Positions 34,671 to 43,758 of a stretch of 64,000 bases of DNA are shown in pieces (the first letter of the stretch is position 1; every line of letters begins with the position of its first letter). The notes below the pieces were generated by a model. The model was not told the DNA's origin. It was given only the letters and a program-made list of their open reading frames with translations, and ran no database searches. This stretch comes from CAKUFA01 sp963618735 (GTDB lineage: Bacteria > Bacillota > Clostridia > Christensenellales > Aristaeellaceae), in contig CAVEUM010000011.1 of assembly GCA_963618735.1 (NCBI GenBank), forward strand, positions 1 through 64,000, written 5' to 3'. Position numbers and translations under genes: made by a program.

Positions 34671-36404
34671 ATGAGAAAGCTAGTCCGATTCCTGAAGCCA
34701 TACAAGCTTCAGGTAATTCTGGGACCTGTGTTCAAACTGATCGAGGCCATTTTTGAATTGATTGTGCCCCTGGTCATGGCGGACATGATTGACGTGGGCG
34801 TTGCGAACCACGATGTCAGCTATCTGTGGCAGCGCGGGGGACTGCTGGTGCTGCTGGGCGTTGTAGGTCTTGCTTCATCGCTGACGTGCCAGACCATGGC
34901 ATCCCGGGCATCTCAGGGCGTTGGCACAGACCTCAGGCGCGAGGTATTCCATCACATCAACACCCTGTCCTGGAAGGAACTTGACCGCTTCGGAACGCCG
35001 ACACTCATTACCCGTATGACCTCTGACATCAATCAGCTGCAGACGGCAGTGGCTATGCTGATTCGCCTGGTTGTCCGTGCTCCGTTCCTGGTGATTGGCG
35101 CCGTGATTATGGCCATGCGGATTGATTTGACGCTGTCTCTTGTATTCCTTGCCATTGTTCCTCTGGTGGCGCTGGTACTGTGGCTGGTCATGAGCCGCTC
35201 GGTGCCGTTCTTCAAAACAATTCAGCAGAAGACTGACCGCGTGAGCCTCATTACCCGCGAGAATCTTTCCGGCGCGCGTGTTGTTCGTGCGTTCCGCAAG
35301 CAGGAAGCGGAACAACAGCGCTTCGATGACGCCTGTGATGATTTGGCACAGAACTCTATCCATATCGGCAAACTGAATGCCGTTTTAGCACCGTTCAGCT
35401 TCCTGATTCTGAACCTTGGCATTGTGGTCATTCTGTGGTTTGGCGGCGTTCGTGTCAATGCCGGCAACATGACGCAGGGTGAAGTGGTAGCCTTTGTCAA
35501 TTACATGAATCAGATCCTTCTGGCACTGGTGGTGGTGGCTAATCTGGTGGTTGTTTTCACCAAGGCTGCCGCTTCTGCAGCACGCATCAATGAAATCTTT
35601 GATACCAAGCCCAGCGTAGATGATGCGCAGAACAAGCAGGTGAGTGACGTGAAGGGCGCACCTTGTGTGGAATACCGTCATGTGTCCTTCCGCTATTACG
35701 AAGGTGCGGCAGAAGCACTGAAAGATATTCATCTGAGCATCAAGGCTGGAGAAAGCGTCGGTATCATTGGCGGCACGGGCAGTTCAAAATCTACCCTTGT
35801 GCAGCTGATTCCGAGACTGTATGACGCCTCTCAGGGCACAGTGCTTGTGGATGGCACGGATGTGAAGGAATATCCGCTGCCGCAATTGCACCAGAAGATT
35901 GGCATGGTGCCGCAGGGCAATCTGCTTTTCTCCGGCACCATCCGTGAGAATTTGCAGTGGCAGCTGCCGAATGCTACGGAAGAGCAGCTGTGGGCAGCAC
36001 TGGAGACGGCACAGGCCGCGGAATTTGTGCGTAAACTGCCTCTCGGCCTGGACGCTCCTGTTTCCCAGGGAGGCGCGAACTTCTCTGGCGGACAGAAACA
36101 GCGACTGACCATTGCTCGGGCTCTGGTGGGTCACCCGGAGATCCTGATCCTGGACGACTCCTCCAGTGCACTGGACTATGCTACGGACGCGGCACTCCAG
36201 CAGGCAATTCATCGCATGTCACCCATGCCGACAGTGCTGATTGTTTCTCAGCGCGTGTCCACCGTCAAGCGCTGCGACCGCATCTTGGTGATGGATGAAG
36301 GCGAAATCGTAGGCGATGGCAAGCATGAGGATCTGCTGAAGGATTGCCTGACCTATCAGGAAATTTGCTATTCTCAGATGAGCGCACAGGAGGCACAGGC
36401 ATGA
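34671..36404 (+). CDS. ABC exporter subunit with degenerate ATP site
   Basis: This 577-residue half-transporter has a six-helix membrane domain (about residues 15-310) and a C-terminal ATPase. The Walker A reads GGTGSSKST (Gly before Lys replaced by Ser), the signature is FSGGQKQR, and Walker B is LILDDSSSALD, with Asp where the catalytic Glu normally stands. In heterodimeric exporters of the BmrCD/TM287-288 type, this subunit carries the non-hydrolysing site. The ATG follows AAAGGAATGGAAAAAG. The partner gene overlaps its end by 4 bases (ATGA). Confidence 0.92.
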   Translation: MRKLVRFLKPYKLQVILGPVFKLIEAIFELIVPLVMADMIDVGVANHDVSYLWQRGGLLVLLGVVGLASSLTCQTMASRASQGVGTDLRREVFHHINTLSWKELDRFGTPTLITRMTSDINQLQTAVAMLIRLVVRAPFLVIGAVIMAMRIDLTLSLVFLAIVPLVALVLWLVMSRSVPFFKTIQQKTDRVSLITRENLSGARVVRAFRKQEAEQQRFDDACDDLAQNSIHIGKLNAVLAPFSFLILNLGIVVILWFGGVRVNAGNMTQGEVVAFVNYMNQILLALVVVANLVVVFTKAAASAARINEIFDTKPSVDDAQNKQVSDVKGAPCVEYRHVSFRYYEGAAEALKDIHLSIKAGESVGIIGGTGSSKSTLVQLIPRLYDASQGTVLVDGTDVKEYPLPQLHQKIGMVPQGNLLFSGTIRENLQWQLPNATEEQLWAALETAQAAEFVRKLPLGLDAPVSQGGANFSGGQKQRLTIARALVGHPEILILDDSSSALDYATDAALQQAIHRMSPMPTVLIVSQRVSTVKRCDRILVMDEGEIVGDGKHEDLLKDCLTYQEICYSQMSAQEAQA

Positions 36405-38137
36405 AAAACAGCGAAGTGTTCAAGCGTCTGATGCGCTTTGTCAAGCCATATTCCGGCTATCTTCTTCTGGCACTGGTGTGTGCAATTGTTTATGTGGTCA
36501 TGAGCCTGCTGTGCCCGGTGCTCATCGGCGATGCGGTGGATCAGATCATCGGCGAGGGACAGGTCAATTTCGAAGCAGTCGGCCACACGGCACTGATTTT
36601 GCTGATTTGTATCGCTGTCGGCGCTGTGTTCCAGTGGATTATGAGCATGTGCACCAATACCGTCAGCTACAAGACGGTCAGCGACCTGCGCGTGAATGTT
36701 TTCTCCAAGCTGATTCGCGTACCGCTGCGGTTCATTGACACCAACGCCCACGGCAATATCATCAACCGCGTAGTGAGCGATGTGGATGCCGTGAGTGACG
36801 GTCTCCTGCAGGGCTTCACGCAGCTGTTTACGGGTATTGTAACGATCATCGGTACCCTGTGCTTCATGGTTTCGATTCATCCGCTGATTGCCCTTGTGGT
36901 GGTGGCACTGACCCCTGTCTCACTGATTATCGCCGCACTGATTGCGCGTGGTACCCATAAGACCTTCATCAAGCAGAGCCAAATCCAGGGCGAGCTTGGC
37001 GGTCACGTGGAGGAAATGGTTTCGGGTCAGAAACTGGTGAAGCTTTTCGGTCACGAAAAGGAAAGCGAAGACAAGCTGGGAGAAATCAATGACCGCCTGT
37101 ACACTTGGGGTTACAAGGCGCAGATTTACCCGGCCTTCACCAACCCGCTGACTCGATTTGTGAATGGACTGGTGTATGCGGCGGTTGGCATTACGGGCGC
37201 TCTGGCGGCGGTAAACGGCAGCATGACGGTTGGCCAATTGTCCTGCTTCCTGAGCTATGCAAACCAGTATACCAAGCCCTTCAATGAAGTGACAGGCATT
37301 ATGGCACAGTTGCAGACGGCTATGGCTTCTGCCCGCCGATTGATGGAATTGATGGATGAACCGATTGAAACGGAATGCGAGGCACCTAAAAAAGCACCCG
37401 AGAAATCCGTGATTGCCTTTGAGGATGTCTCTTTCCAGTACGTGCCGGATCGTCCGCTGATTGAGCATTTCAATCTCACGGTTCAGCCTGGTCAGCGAAT
37501 TGCGGTGGTTGGCCCCACGGGATGCGGCAAAACCACACTGATCAATCTGCTGATGCGCTTCTATGATGTAACAGGCGGCAGAATCACCTTGGGCGGCGTG
37601 GATATTCGGGACATGACCCGCGACGATCTCCGCGCTCACTTTGGCATGGTGCTTCAGGATACGTGGCTTACGCAGGCTACCGTGGCAGAAAATATCGCCT
37701 ACGGTAAGCCGGGCGCAACACGGGAAGAAATCATTGCTGCGGCAAAGGCTGCCCATGCAGATGGCTTCATTCGCCGCTTGGCCGACGGTTATGATACCGT
37801 GCTGACCGAGCAGGGCGGCAACCTGTCCCAGGGTCAGAAGCAGCTGCTGTGCATTGCCCGTGTTATGCTGATGGACCCGCCGATGCTGATTCTGGATGAG
37901 GCTACCAGCAACATCGATACCCGTACCGAGCTGAATGTTCAGCGTGCCTTTGCTGCCATGGTGCAGGGCAGAACAAGCTTCGTGGTGGCACACCGCCTGT
38001 CCACCATCAAGGAAAGCGATGTTATTCTTGTGATGCGTGACGGTCACGTCATTGAGCAGGGTAACCATGAAGAATTGCTGGCAAAAGGCGGCTTCTACAA
38101 GAACCTTTATGAAAGTCAGTTCGCTCACGTAGAGTGA
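36401..38137 (+). CDS. ABC exporter subunit with intact catalytic site
   Basis: This 578-residue half-transporter has six membrane helices and an ATPase with canonical Walker A GPTGCGKTT, signature NLSQGQKQ, and Walker B LILDEATSNID containing the catalytic Glu. Paired with the preceding subunit it should form an asymmetric heterodimer that exports a drug, lipid or peptide; the substrate is unknown. ATG 36401 overlaps the previous stop, so equal synthesis of the two is expected. A terminator follows. Confidence 0.94.
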   Translation: MKNSEVFKRLMRFVKPYSGYLLLALVCAIVYVVMSLLCPVLIGDAVDQIIGEGQVNFEAVGHTALILLICIAVGAVFQWIMSMCTNTVSYKTVSDLRVNVFSKLIRVPLRFIDTNAHGNIINRVVSDVDAVSDGLLQGFTQLFTGIVTIIGTLCFMVSIHPLIALVVVALTPVSLIIAALIARGTHKTFIKQSQIQGELGGHVEEMVSGQKLVKLFGHEKESEDKLGEINDRLYTWGYKAQIYPAFTNPLTRFVNGLVYAAVGITGALAAVNGSMTVGQLSCFLSYANQYTKPFNEVTGIMAQLQTAMASARRLMELMDEPIETECEAPKKAPEKSVIAFEDVSFQYVPDRPLIEHFNLTVQPGQRIAVVGPTGCGKTTLINLLMRFYDVTGGRITLGGVDIRDMTRDDLRAHFGMVLQDTWLTQATVAENIAYGKPGATREEIIAAAKAAHADGFIRRLADGYDTVLTEQGGNLSQGQKQLLCIARVMLMDPPMLILDEATSNIDTRTELNVQRAFAAMVQGRTSFVVAHRLSTIKESDVILVMRDGHVIEQGNHEELLAKGGFYKNLYESQFAHVE

Positions 38138-38151
38138 TGCCGACAGAATAC

Positions 38152-38190
38152 AAAGTGCTCCGTTGAAGATCTCTTCAGCGGGGCATTTCT
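38152..38190 (+). terminator. Rho-independent terminator
   Basis: An approximately 17-bp stem with G-U pairs (AAGTGCTCCGTTGAAGA with TCTTCAGCGGGGCATTT) ends the ABC exporter transcript. Confidence 0.75.
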
Positions 38191-38205
38191 GTTACTTTGC
38201 CGTAT

Positions 38206-38234
38206 TTGCTTTTTCGCGCTGTCCATGCTATAAT
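38206..38234 (+). promoter_or_regulatory. Promoter of the CorC/HlyC-type gene
   Basis: TTGCTT (38206-38211) and TATAAT (38229-38234) are 17 bp apart. The 130-base leader contains a possible upstream ORF. Confidence 0.7.
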
Positions 38235-38272
38235 AAACGTTGTTTATCCTGCAAGCGCTGAAAGAAGGAGTG

Positions 38273-38371
38273 ATGGTACCGTGGATCAACCTCCCTGTTG
38301 TCCTGACGCCGGGCACCGATCACCCTTTCGGCGCATGGCTGACTGACGAAAGGAAGATTAATTTTCCATGA
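38273..38371 (+). CDS. Possible leader peptide before the CorC/HlyC-type gene
   Basis: This 32-codon frame starts at ATG 38273 right after AAGGAG (a tight spacing of 2 bases) and ends with TGA overlapping the next ATG (ATGA). Pro and Trp residues are frequent (VPWINLPVVLTPGTDHPFG). The overlap suggests it couples or tunes translation of the downstream gene. It could also be a chance frame in a structured leader: a GACGCCGG...CGGCG hairpin lies inside it. Confidence 0.35.
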   Translation: MVPWINLPVVLTPGTDHPFGAWLTDERKINFP

Positions 38372-39633
38372 ACCCAAGTATGTGGCTGCTGGTAGCAATC
38401 CTGCTGCTGTGTGTGGCACTGTCCGCCTTTTTTTCCGCATCCGAAACATCGTATGCGGCGGTAAACCGTGTGCGCTTGAAGAATATGGCGACGGATGGCA
38501 AGCGCGGCGCGCAGAAGGCGATTGATCTCGCAGAGCAGTATGACCGCCTGCTGACGACCATCCTCATCGGCAACAACATTGTCAATACACTTGCCGCGTC
38601 TATTGGCACGGTACTTTTTACGGGACTTGCGGGCAACATGGGTCCCACGCTGTCCACCATCGTCATTACCCTGGTGGTGCTAACCTTTGGCGAAATTACC
38701 CCTAAAACGCTGGCAAAGGAAAACGCTGAGGCGGTTGCCATTGCCGTTGCGGAACCTTTGCGGGTGCTGATGATTATCTTTACGCCCCTGGATAAAGTGT
38801 TTTCCTTGCTGCGAAACAGCCTGTTGAAGCGTTTTGCCCATGAAGAGGAAAGCCATATTGAGGACGAACTGATGACCATGGTGGATGAAGCGCAGCACGA
38901 GGGCGATATGGACGTTCATGAAGGTGAATTGATCCGTTCCGCCATTGAGTTTAATGATCAGGATGCACAAAGCATTCTGACCCCTCGCGTGGACATCACC
39001 GCTATTGAGGATACCGTCACCATGGACGAAGCTGCGAAGGTTCTGCGTGAAAGCGGCTATTCCCGTGTGCCGGTGTATCATGAAGATATGGATCACGTGG
39101 TGGGCATCCTGCACGAGAAGGATTTTTACGTGCAGAAGCATGCCGGTTGCACCGATATTTGCCAAATCATGAAGCCGCCTGTATGGGCACCTTCTACGCT
39201 GAAAATTTCCAAGCTGCTGAAGCTGTTCCAGTCATCAAAAACGCATATGGTGATTTTGCTGGATGAGTTCGGCGGCACGGAAGGCCTCGTTACCATGGAA
39301 GATGTGCTGGAAGAGCTGGTGGGCGAGATCTATGACGAGCATGACGACGTTAGTGAGGAGATTGTTCCTCAGGCTGATGGCTCGTGGATTGTCGATGGCT
39401 CCATGCAGCTTAGCGACTTGCTGGAGAAATTTCACATCAAGGATGATTATGAGGCAGACACCGTTGGCGGCTGGGCTGCTGAGGTACTGGGACGCATTCC
39501 CAAGGTGGGCGATACGTTCGAGGCAGATCATGTCCATGGTGAAGTGATCGACATGGATAAGCGCCGTGTCACACGACTGAACGTTGTGTTTAACGGCGAA
39601 GATGATCAAAACGACGAAAATGAAAGAGGTTAA
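38368..39633 (+). CDS. CNNM/CorC-type transporter-associated protein (DUF21-CBS-CorC_HlyC)
   Basis: This 421-residue membrane protein has an N-terminal DUF21 domain with four helices (about residues 5-150, with FFSASETSYAAVN and LTFGEITPKTLAKE). A pair of CBS domains follows (MTP-type loop at SILTPRVDITAI; SYSRVPVY-like SGYSRVPVYHED; DEFGGTEGLVTMEDVLEELVGEI), then a C-terminal CorC_HlyC domain. Relatives take part in Mg2+ or Co2+ export and in ion-stress resistance. 'Hemolysin' in old annotations is historical. The ATG at 38368 is preceded by GAAAGGAAGATTAATTTTCC. Confidence 0.9.
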   Translation: MNPSMWLLVAILLLCVALSAFFSASETSYAAVNRVRLKNMATDGKRGAQKAIDLAEQYDRLLTTILIGNNIVNTLAASIGTVLFTGLAGNMGPTLSTIVITLVVLTFGEITPKTLAKENAEAVAIAVAEPLRVLMIIFTPLDKVFSLLRNSLLKRFAHEEESHIEDELMTMVDEAQHEGDMDVHEGELIRSAIEFNDQDAQSILTPRVDITAIEDTVTMDEAAKVLRESGYSRVPVYHEDMDHVVGILHEKDFYVQKHAGCTDICQIMKPPVWAPSTLKISKLLKLFQSSKTHMVILLDEFGGTEGLVTMEDVLEELVGEIYDEHDDVSEEIVPQADGSWIVDGSMQLSDLLEKFHIKDDYEADTVGGWAAEVLGRIPKVGDTFEADHVHGEVIDMDKRRVTRLNVVFNGEDDQNDENERG

Positions 39634-39638
39634 GTGAC

Positions 39639-39761
39639 ATGGCCAATGCAAAGAACAAGGCAGAGAGAAAAAAGGCACTGGTGCGTATCGTGAGTCTGGT
39701 TTTGGCGGGACTGATGATTTTCTCTGTGCTGGCCGCAGCCATTCTCTCGCAGGTATTCTGA
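39639..39761 (+). CDS. 40-residue single-helix membrane protein
   Basis: This short ORF encodes a very basic N-terminus (MANAKNKAERKKALVRIV) followed by one hydrophobic helix (VLAGLMIFSVLAAAILS). It fits the positive-inside rule for a single-pass protein. Codon use matches the neighbours, and AGAGGTTAAGTGAC lies upstream. It lies 5 bp after the CorC-type gene, so it is probably in the same transcript. Clostridia often carry such small proteins (compare DUF4044). Function unknown. Confidence 0.6.
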   Translation: MANAKNKAERKKALVRIVSLVLAGLMIFSVLAAAILSQVF

Positions 39762-39792
39762 TGCTTTGAATACGTGAAGGGAGGTGAACGCC

Positions 39793-41103
39793 ATGCGAAA
39801 GAAAAAACGTAAGGGAGTTTCCTTCGGTACGATCATAATGCTGGCGTTAACCTTCTGTGTTGTGGGGGCGCTGGCGTTTGTCCTGCCGAAGCTGCAGGGA
39901 GAAACCAAGCTGGATGTGGACGCCGGAGAAATGCTGAACGCACTGAAGCTGTCTGACATTCCGGCACTTGAAATGAACGATATTCCTATCCAGTCGCAAA
40001 CCACCGCTGCTCCGACAGAAATGGCAACCGCGGCACCAACTCTGGCACCGCAGGTGGCCGCAGCAACCCCGACAACGGTGCCAACCTATGAAGCAACACT
40101 GTGCTTCGGCGGAAGTGTTATGGTGCAGTCTGGTGTGCGGAAGTCCGCTTATTATAGCGACGCGAAGGACTATGACTTTACAGACATCTTCTCACTTCTC
40201 GCACCATCTATGCAGGCTGATTTGACCATGGTCACGCTGGAGAATCTGATTGATTCCAGCACCAAGGTTTCTGACACGGTAGCTCCGGAGAAAATCGTTC
40301 CCATGCTGACCGGCGCAGGCATTAACGCGGTGGCTCTCGGATTCCCGGAGATGTTTGACCAGGGATCATCGGGACTTTCCTCTACCATCACGGCATTGCA
40401 AAGCAAGAGCCTGGCAGTGACGGGCGCTTACAGTGCGGAGGACGATTCCTCCACCATTACCACGATGACGCTGGGCGGCATCAAGGTCGCCCTGCTTCAC
40501 TACACCAGCAGCCTTAGCAACACGGGCAAAAAGAAGCTGAAGAATGAATCTGCCGGCGATCTTGTTCCTTTGCTTGATACCGATAAGATTGCCTCCGATA
40601 TCAGCCGCGCCAGGCAGCAGGGGGCACAGGCTGTCGTTGTTTCCCTGAACTGGGGCTCGGATGGAAAAACGGCTGTTACGAAGGATCAAAGGACAACTGC
40701 GCAGTCCATTGCCAACAGCGGTGCCGATCTGATTATTGGTGCCGGTACGGAAACGGTTGAAAGCGTGGAGTGGCTGACAACAGATGACGGACGTCAGGTG
40801 TTGTGCGCTTACTCCCTGGGCATGCTTCTTGGCGATTCACGCAAGAATGTCAATGTGGCAGGTCTGCTGCTGAAGGTGAAAATCAACGTTGGCGCAGATG
40901 GCACCATGAGCATTCAGCAGGTGTCCGGTGTGCCTACCTATATTTGGCGCTACAAGCAGGAAGGGCAGTATCACTACCGCGTGTTAGCCAGCAACGCACT
41001 GGCACCTGATGGTATGGGCAGTGATCAGATCAGCGCCATGACCAAGGCACTCAAAACAGTGCAGACTGTTCTGGAAAATTCGCCCGTAACCCTTAGTGAG
41101 TGA
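39793..41103 (+). CDS. CapA-family (PGA_cap) extracellular protein
   Basis: This 436-residue protein starts with a basic stretch and one hydrophobic signal-anchor (about residues 10-30). A Thr/Ala/Pro-rich spacer follows (about 70-105), then a metallophosphatase-like CapA domain starting at ATLCFGGSVMVQSG, where the usual GD of the metal motif reads GGS. CapA relatives belong to capsule poly-gamma-glutamate systems, but most clostridial homologues have unknown roles. No capB or capC is near. ATG 39793 is used: the in-frame GTG 9 bases earlier overlaps the AGGAGGTG site. A weak terminator follows. Confidence 0.82.
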   Translation: MRKKKRKGVSFGTIIMLALTFCVVGALAFVLPKLQGETKLDVDAGEMLNALKLSDIPALEMNDIPIQSQTTAAPTEMATAAPTLAPQVAAATPTTVPTYEATLCFGGSVMVQSGVRKSAYYSDAKDYDFTDIFSLLAPSMQADLTMVTLENLIDSSTKVSDTVAPEKIVPMLTGAGINAVALGFPEMFDQGSSGLSSTITALQSKSLAVTGAYSAEDDSSTITTMTLGGIKVALLHYTSSLSNTGKKKLKNESAGDLVPLLDTDKIASDISRARQQGAQAVVVSLNWGSDGKTAVTKDQRTTAQSIANSGADLIIGAGTETVESVEWLTTDDGRQVLCAYSLGMLLGDSRKNVNVAGLLLKVKINVGADGTMSIQQVSGVPTYIWRYKQEGQYHYRVLASNALAPDGMGSDQISAMTKALKTVQTVLENSPVTLSE

Positions 41104-41108
41104 TCTAT

Positions 41109-41150
41109 CGGCGGATGCGTGTCCATTCGGATGCTGCTCCGCTGATTTTT
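41109..41150 (+). terminator. Weak terminator-like hairpin
   Basis: A 7-bp stem (CGGCGGA/TCCGCTG, with a G-U pair) with a long loop is followed by ATTTTT. It sits right after the CapA-like gene. Confidence 0.45.
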
Positions 41151-41185
41151 GCGTTTTCCTGTGCGGGTTTCTATGGCAAAAAAGG

Positions 41186-41214
41186 TTGACCCGAAGGGTT
41201 AAAAATGGTACATT
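41186..41214 (+). promoter_or_regulatory. Promoter of the radical-SAM to ynbB gene run
   Basis: TTGACC (41186-41191) and TACATT (41209-41214) are 17 bp apart, 35 bp before the TTG start. It is the only clear promoter I find for the nine-gene run up to 53578. Confidence 0.65.
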
Positions 41215-41248
41215 AAAATGAACGCACGATTTGAAGGAGGCCGCCTTT

Positions 41249-43096
41249 TTGAACGAGCAGAAGATTGAAGAAATGCTGGAAAAGGTGCAGAAACCGTCAC
41301 GCTATACAGGCGGCGAAATGAACGCTGTCTACAAGGATTTTGACGCAATGGATCTGACCTTTGCATTCTGCTTTCCCGATACCTATGAAGTGGCCATGTC
41401 TCATCTGGGAATGAAGATCCTTTACGGGCTGATCAATGAACGGGAAAAGATGCTTTGCGAGCGTGTCTGCATGCCCTGGGTTGACATGATGGAACTCATG
41501 CGGCAGGAACAGGTTCCGCTTTTCTCGCTGGAGAGCCGCCATCCCGTAAATAAATTTGATGTCGTGGGCTTTACCCTTCAGTATGAGATGAGCTATACCA
41601 ACATTCTCGCTATGCTGAAGCTATCGGGTATTCCTATCCGCAATGAAGAGCGCCGCCGCGAAGATCCCATTATTGTGGCTGGCGGCCCTTGTGCCTTCAA
41701 TCCTGAACCGCTTGCAGGCGTCATTGACGCCTTCATGATTGGTGACGGCGAAGAAGTTATGCTGGAGCTCTGCGATATCATTGCGGCCTGGAGAAAGACA
41801 GACCTGCCCCGCGAAGCCTGCCTGAAGAAACTTGCAGGGCTCAAGGGTGTCTATGTTCCATCCCTGTATGATGTGACATATCACGAGGATGGCACCATCG
41901 CTTCCTTTACGCCGAATTGCCCCGAAGCGCCTGCAAAGGTGAACAAGCGCATTGTGGTTGACCTGAACAGCGCATATTATCCGAAGAACATCCCGGTGCC
42001 TTATACCGAGATTATTCATGACCGCATTATGCTGGAGATTATGCGCGGATGCACCCGTGGATGCCGATTCTGCGAGGCAGGCATGCTGTATCGTCCTGTG
42101 CGTGAGCGGAGTCTTGAAAGACTGATGGAGCTCGGCATGAGCCTTGAGAACACCACGGGCTATGAGGAAATCAGCTTGTCCAGCCTTTCCAGCGGTGACT
42201 ATACCTGCCTGGCGGAGCTGATTCGGGAACTGATGAAGGCCTTTGAAAAGAAGCATGTGTCGGTCAGCTTGCCCTCTCTGCGCATTGACAGTGTGCTGAA
42301 AGAATCCTTGGAGGAGACCCAGAAGGTGCACAAGTCCAGCCTGACCTTTGCGCCGGAAGCGGGCACCCAGCGGCTTCGTGATGTCATCAACAAGGGCGTT
42401 ACCGAGGCAGATCTGATGGAGAAGGCGAATGATGCGTTCCGCGGCGGCTGGAATTCTGTGAAGCTGTACTTTATGATTGGGCTTCCCACGGAGACACAGG
42501 CCGACCTGGATGGCATTGCGGATCTGGCGCACAAGTGCGTCAGCGCCTATTATGCGGTGCCAAAGGAGCAGCGTGCGAAGGGGCTGCGCGTTACCTGCAG
42601 CGCCTCCAGCTTTGTCCCCAAGCCTTTTACGCCTTTCCAGTGGGAGCCCCAGGATACGCAAACACAGATCAAGGACAAGCAGGCTTATCTGCGCAGCATT
42701 CTGCATGGCATGAAGGGCGTGAATTTCAGCTGGCATGAGCCGGAAGTCAGCTATCTGGAGGCCTGCTTCGCCAGAGGAGACCGCCGCATGTGTGATGTGC
42801 TCATCAAGGCCTCCGAACTTGGCTGCGTACTGGATGGCTGGGGTGATCAGTTCAAGTTCGACCAGTGGATGGAGGCGTTCAAGGCCTGCGGCATCGATCC
42901 TGAGTTTTACGCCTATCGCCGCCGCGAAAAGGACGAGATTCTTCCCTGGGACTTTATTGATGCCGGTGTCACCAAGCAATATCTCTGGCATGAGAAAGAA
43001 AAGGCAGAGCGCGCGGAAACGACCCGCGACTGCCGCAAGGGATGCAATGGCTGCGGTCTGCAGCGCTACAAAGGAGTGTGTTCATTTTGCGAATGA
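41249..43096 (+). CDS. B12-binding-like / radical SAM protein (TIGR03960-type)
   Basis: This 615-residue protein has an N-terminal cobalamin-binding-like region (FCFPDTYEVAMSHLGMKILYGL) and a radical SAM core with the iron-sulfur motif C-x3-C-x2-C in RGCTRGCRFCEAGMLYRP near residue 280. The C-terminus ends in a Cys cluster (CRKGCNGCGLQRYKGVCSFC). The family is widespread in Clostridia next to DUF2344 and RNase G, and its reaction is unknown; RNA modification is a common guess. TTG 41249 is chosen from AAGGAGG at 8 bases; no ATG fits. The stop overlaps the DUF2344 start. Confidence 0.88.
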   Translation: MNEQKIEEMLEKVQKPSRYTGGEMNAVYKDFDAMDLTFAFCFPDTYEVAMSHLGMKILYGLINEREKMLCERVCMPWVDMMELMRQEQVPLFSLESRHPVNKFDVVGFTLQYEMSYTNILAMLKLSGIPIRNEERRREDPIIVAGGPCAFNPEPLAGVIDAFMIGDGEEVMLELCDIIAAWRKTDLPREACLKKLAGLKGVYVPSLYDVTYHEDGTIASFTPNCPEAPAKVNKRIVVDLNSAYYPKNIPVPYTEIIHDRIMLEIMRGCTRGCRFCEAGMLYRPVRERSLERLMELGMSLENTTGYEEISLSSLSSGDYTCLAELIRELMKAFEKKHVSVSLPSLRIDSVLKESLEETQKVHKSSLTFAPEAGTQRLRDVINKGVTEADLMEKANDAFRGGWNSVKLYFMIGLPTETQADLDGIADLAHKCVSAYYAVPKEQRAKGLRVTCSASSFVPKPFTPFQWEPQDTQTQIKDKQAYLRSILHGMKGVNFSWHEPEVSYLEACFARGDRRMCDVLIKASELGCVLDGWGDQFKFDQWMEAFKACGIDPEFYAYRRREKDEILPWDFIDAGVTKQYLWHEKEKAERAETTRDCRKGCNGCGLQRYKGVCSFCE

Positions 43097-43758
43097 TGGC
43101 TGTGTTTGAAAAAAGTCAGCGCCTTCGCCATGTGGGACATCTCGATATCATGCGTTCCATGCAGCGCGCTCTGCGGCGTTCGGGCTTGCCTGTCAGCTAT
43201 AGCAACGGTTTTAATCCTCATATTCTGCTGAATTTCGCATCCCCTTTGTCTGTTGGTGCGATTGGTAAGCGTGAGCTTCTCGAAGTTACCCTGGATGAAG
43301 AGGTGACGCCCGAAAAATTCCTGGCAGATATGAATCAGGCATTGCCGCCGGAAATGCAGCTCTTATCCGCAAAGGTACTGGAAGATAGACATCCTGCGCT
43401 GATGGCCACTGTAAAGGCAGCTCAATACGATATTCAGCCAGAAGACGGCGGGATCGCTGAACAGTGGGCATCCTGCCTTGCATCCTATCTGCAGCAGGAG
43501 ACCATCGTTACGATGCGCAAAACGAAGAGCGGCATGAAGGAGACGGACATTCGCCCTCTGATTCATTCCCTGAAATGCGAAAACGGCCATCTATATGCAG
43601 TGCTGGCCTTGACAGAGACCGTCACATGCAAAACAGATATGCTCTTGACCACCTTGTGCGAATTTGCCGGGTGCGATGTTCCTCGGGTGATGATTACCCG
43701 CGAGGGGCTGCTGGGCGAAAATGAAGACGGCCAGCTTGTGCCGCTGGAGACACTGTAA
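43087..43758 (+). CDS. DUF2344 (TIGR03936) protein, radical-SAM partner
   Basis: This protein of about 223 residues has the family's N-terminal pattern RLRHVGHLDIMRSMQRALRRSGLPVSYSNGFNPH. In other genomes it is fused to or follows the TIGR03960 radical SAM protein, so both should act in one reaction; the substrate is not known. The start is uncertain: TTG 43087 has AAAGGAG 10 bases upstream and fits the family's usual beginning; ATG 43093 is the alternative. It overlaps the radical SAM gene and its TAA overlaps the ATG of the RNase gene. Confidence 0.85.
   Translation: MRMMAVFEKSQRLRHVGHLDIMRSMQRALRRSGLPVSYSNGFNPHILLNFASPLSVGAIGKRELLEVTLDEEVTPEKFLADMNQALPPEMQLLSAKVLEDRHPALMATVKAAQYDIQPEDGGIAEQWASCLASYLQQETIVTMRKTKSGMKETDIRPLIHSLKCENGHLYAVLALTETVTCKTDMLLTTLCEFAGCDVPRVMITREGLLGENEDGQLVPLETL

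Noticed and set aside
39793..41103. Capsule (poly-gamma-glutamate) operon
   Set aside because: Only the CapA-type domain is present; capB, capC and capE are absent nearby, so a capsule locus is not supported.
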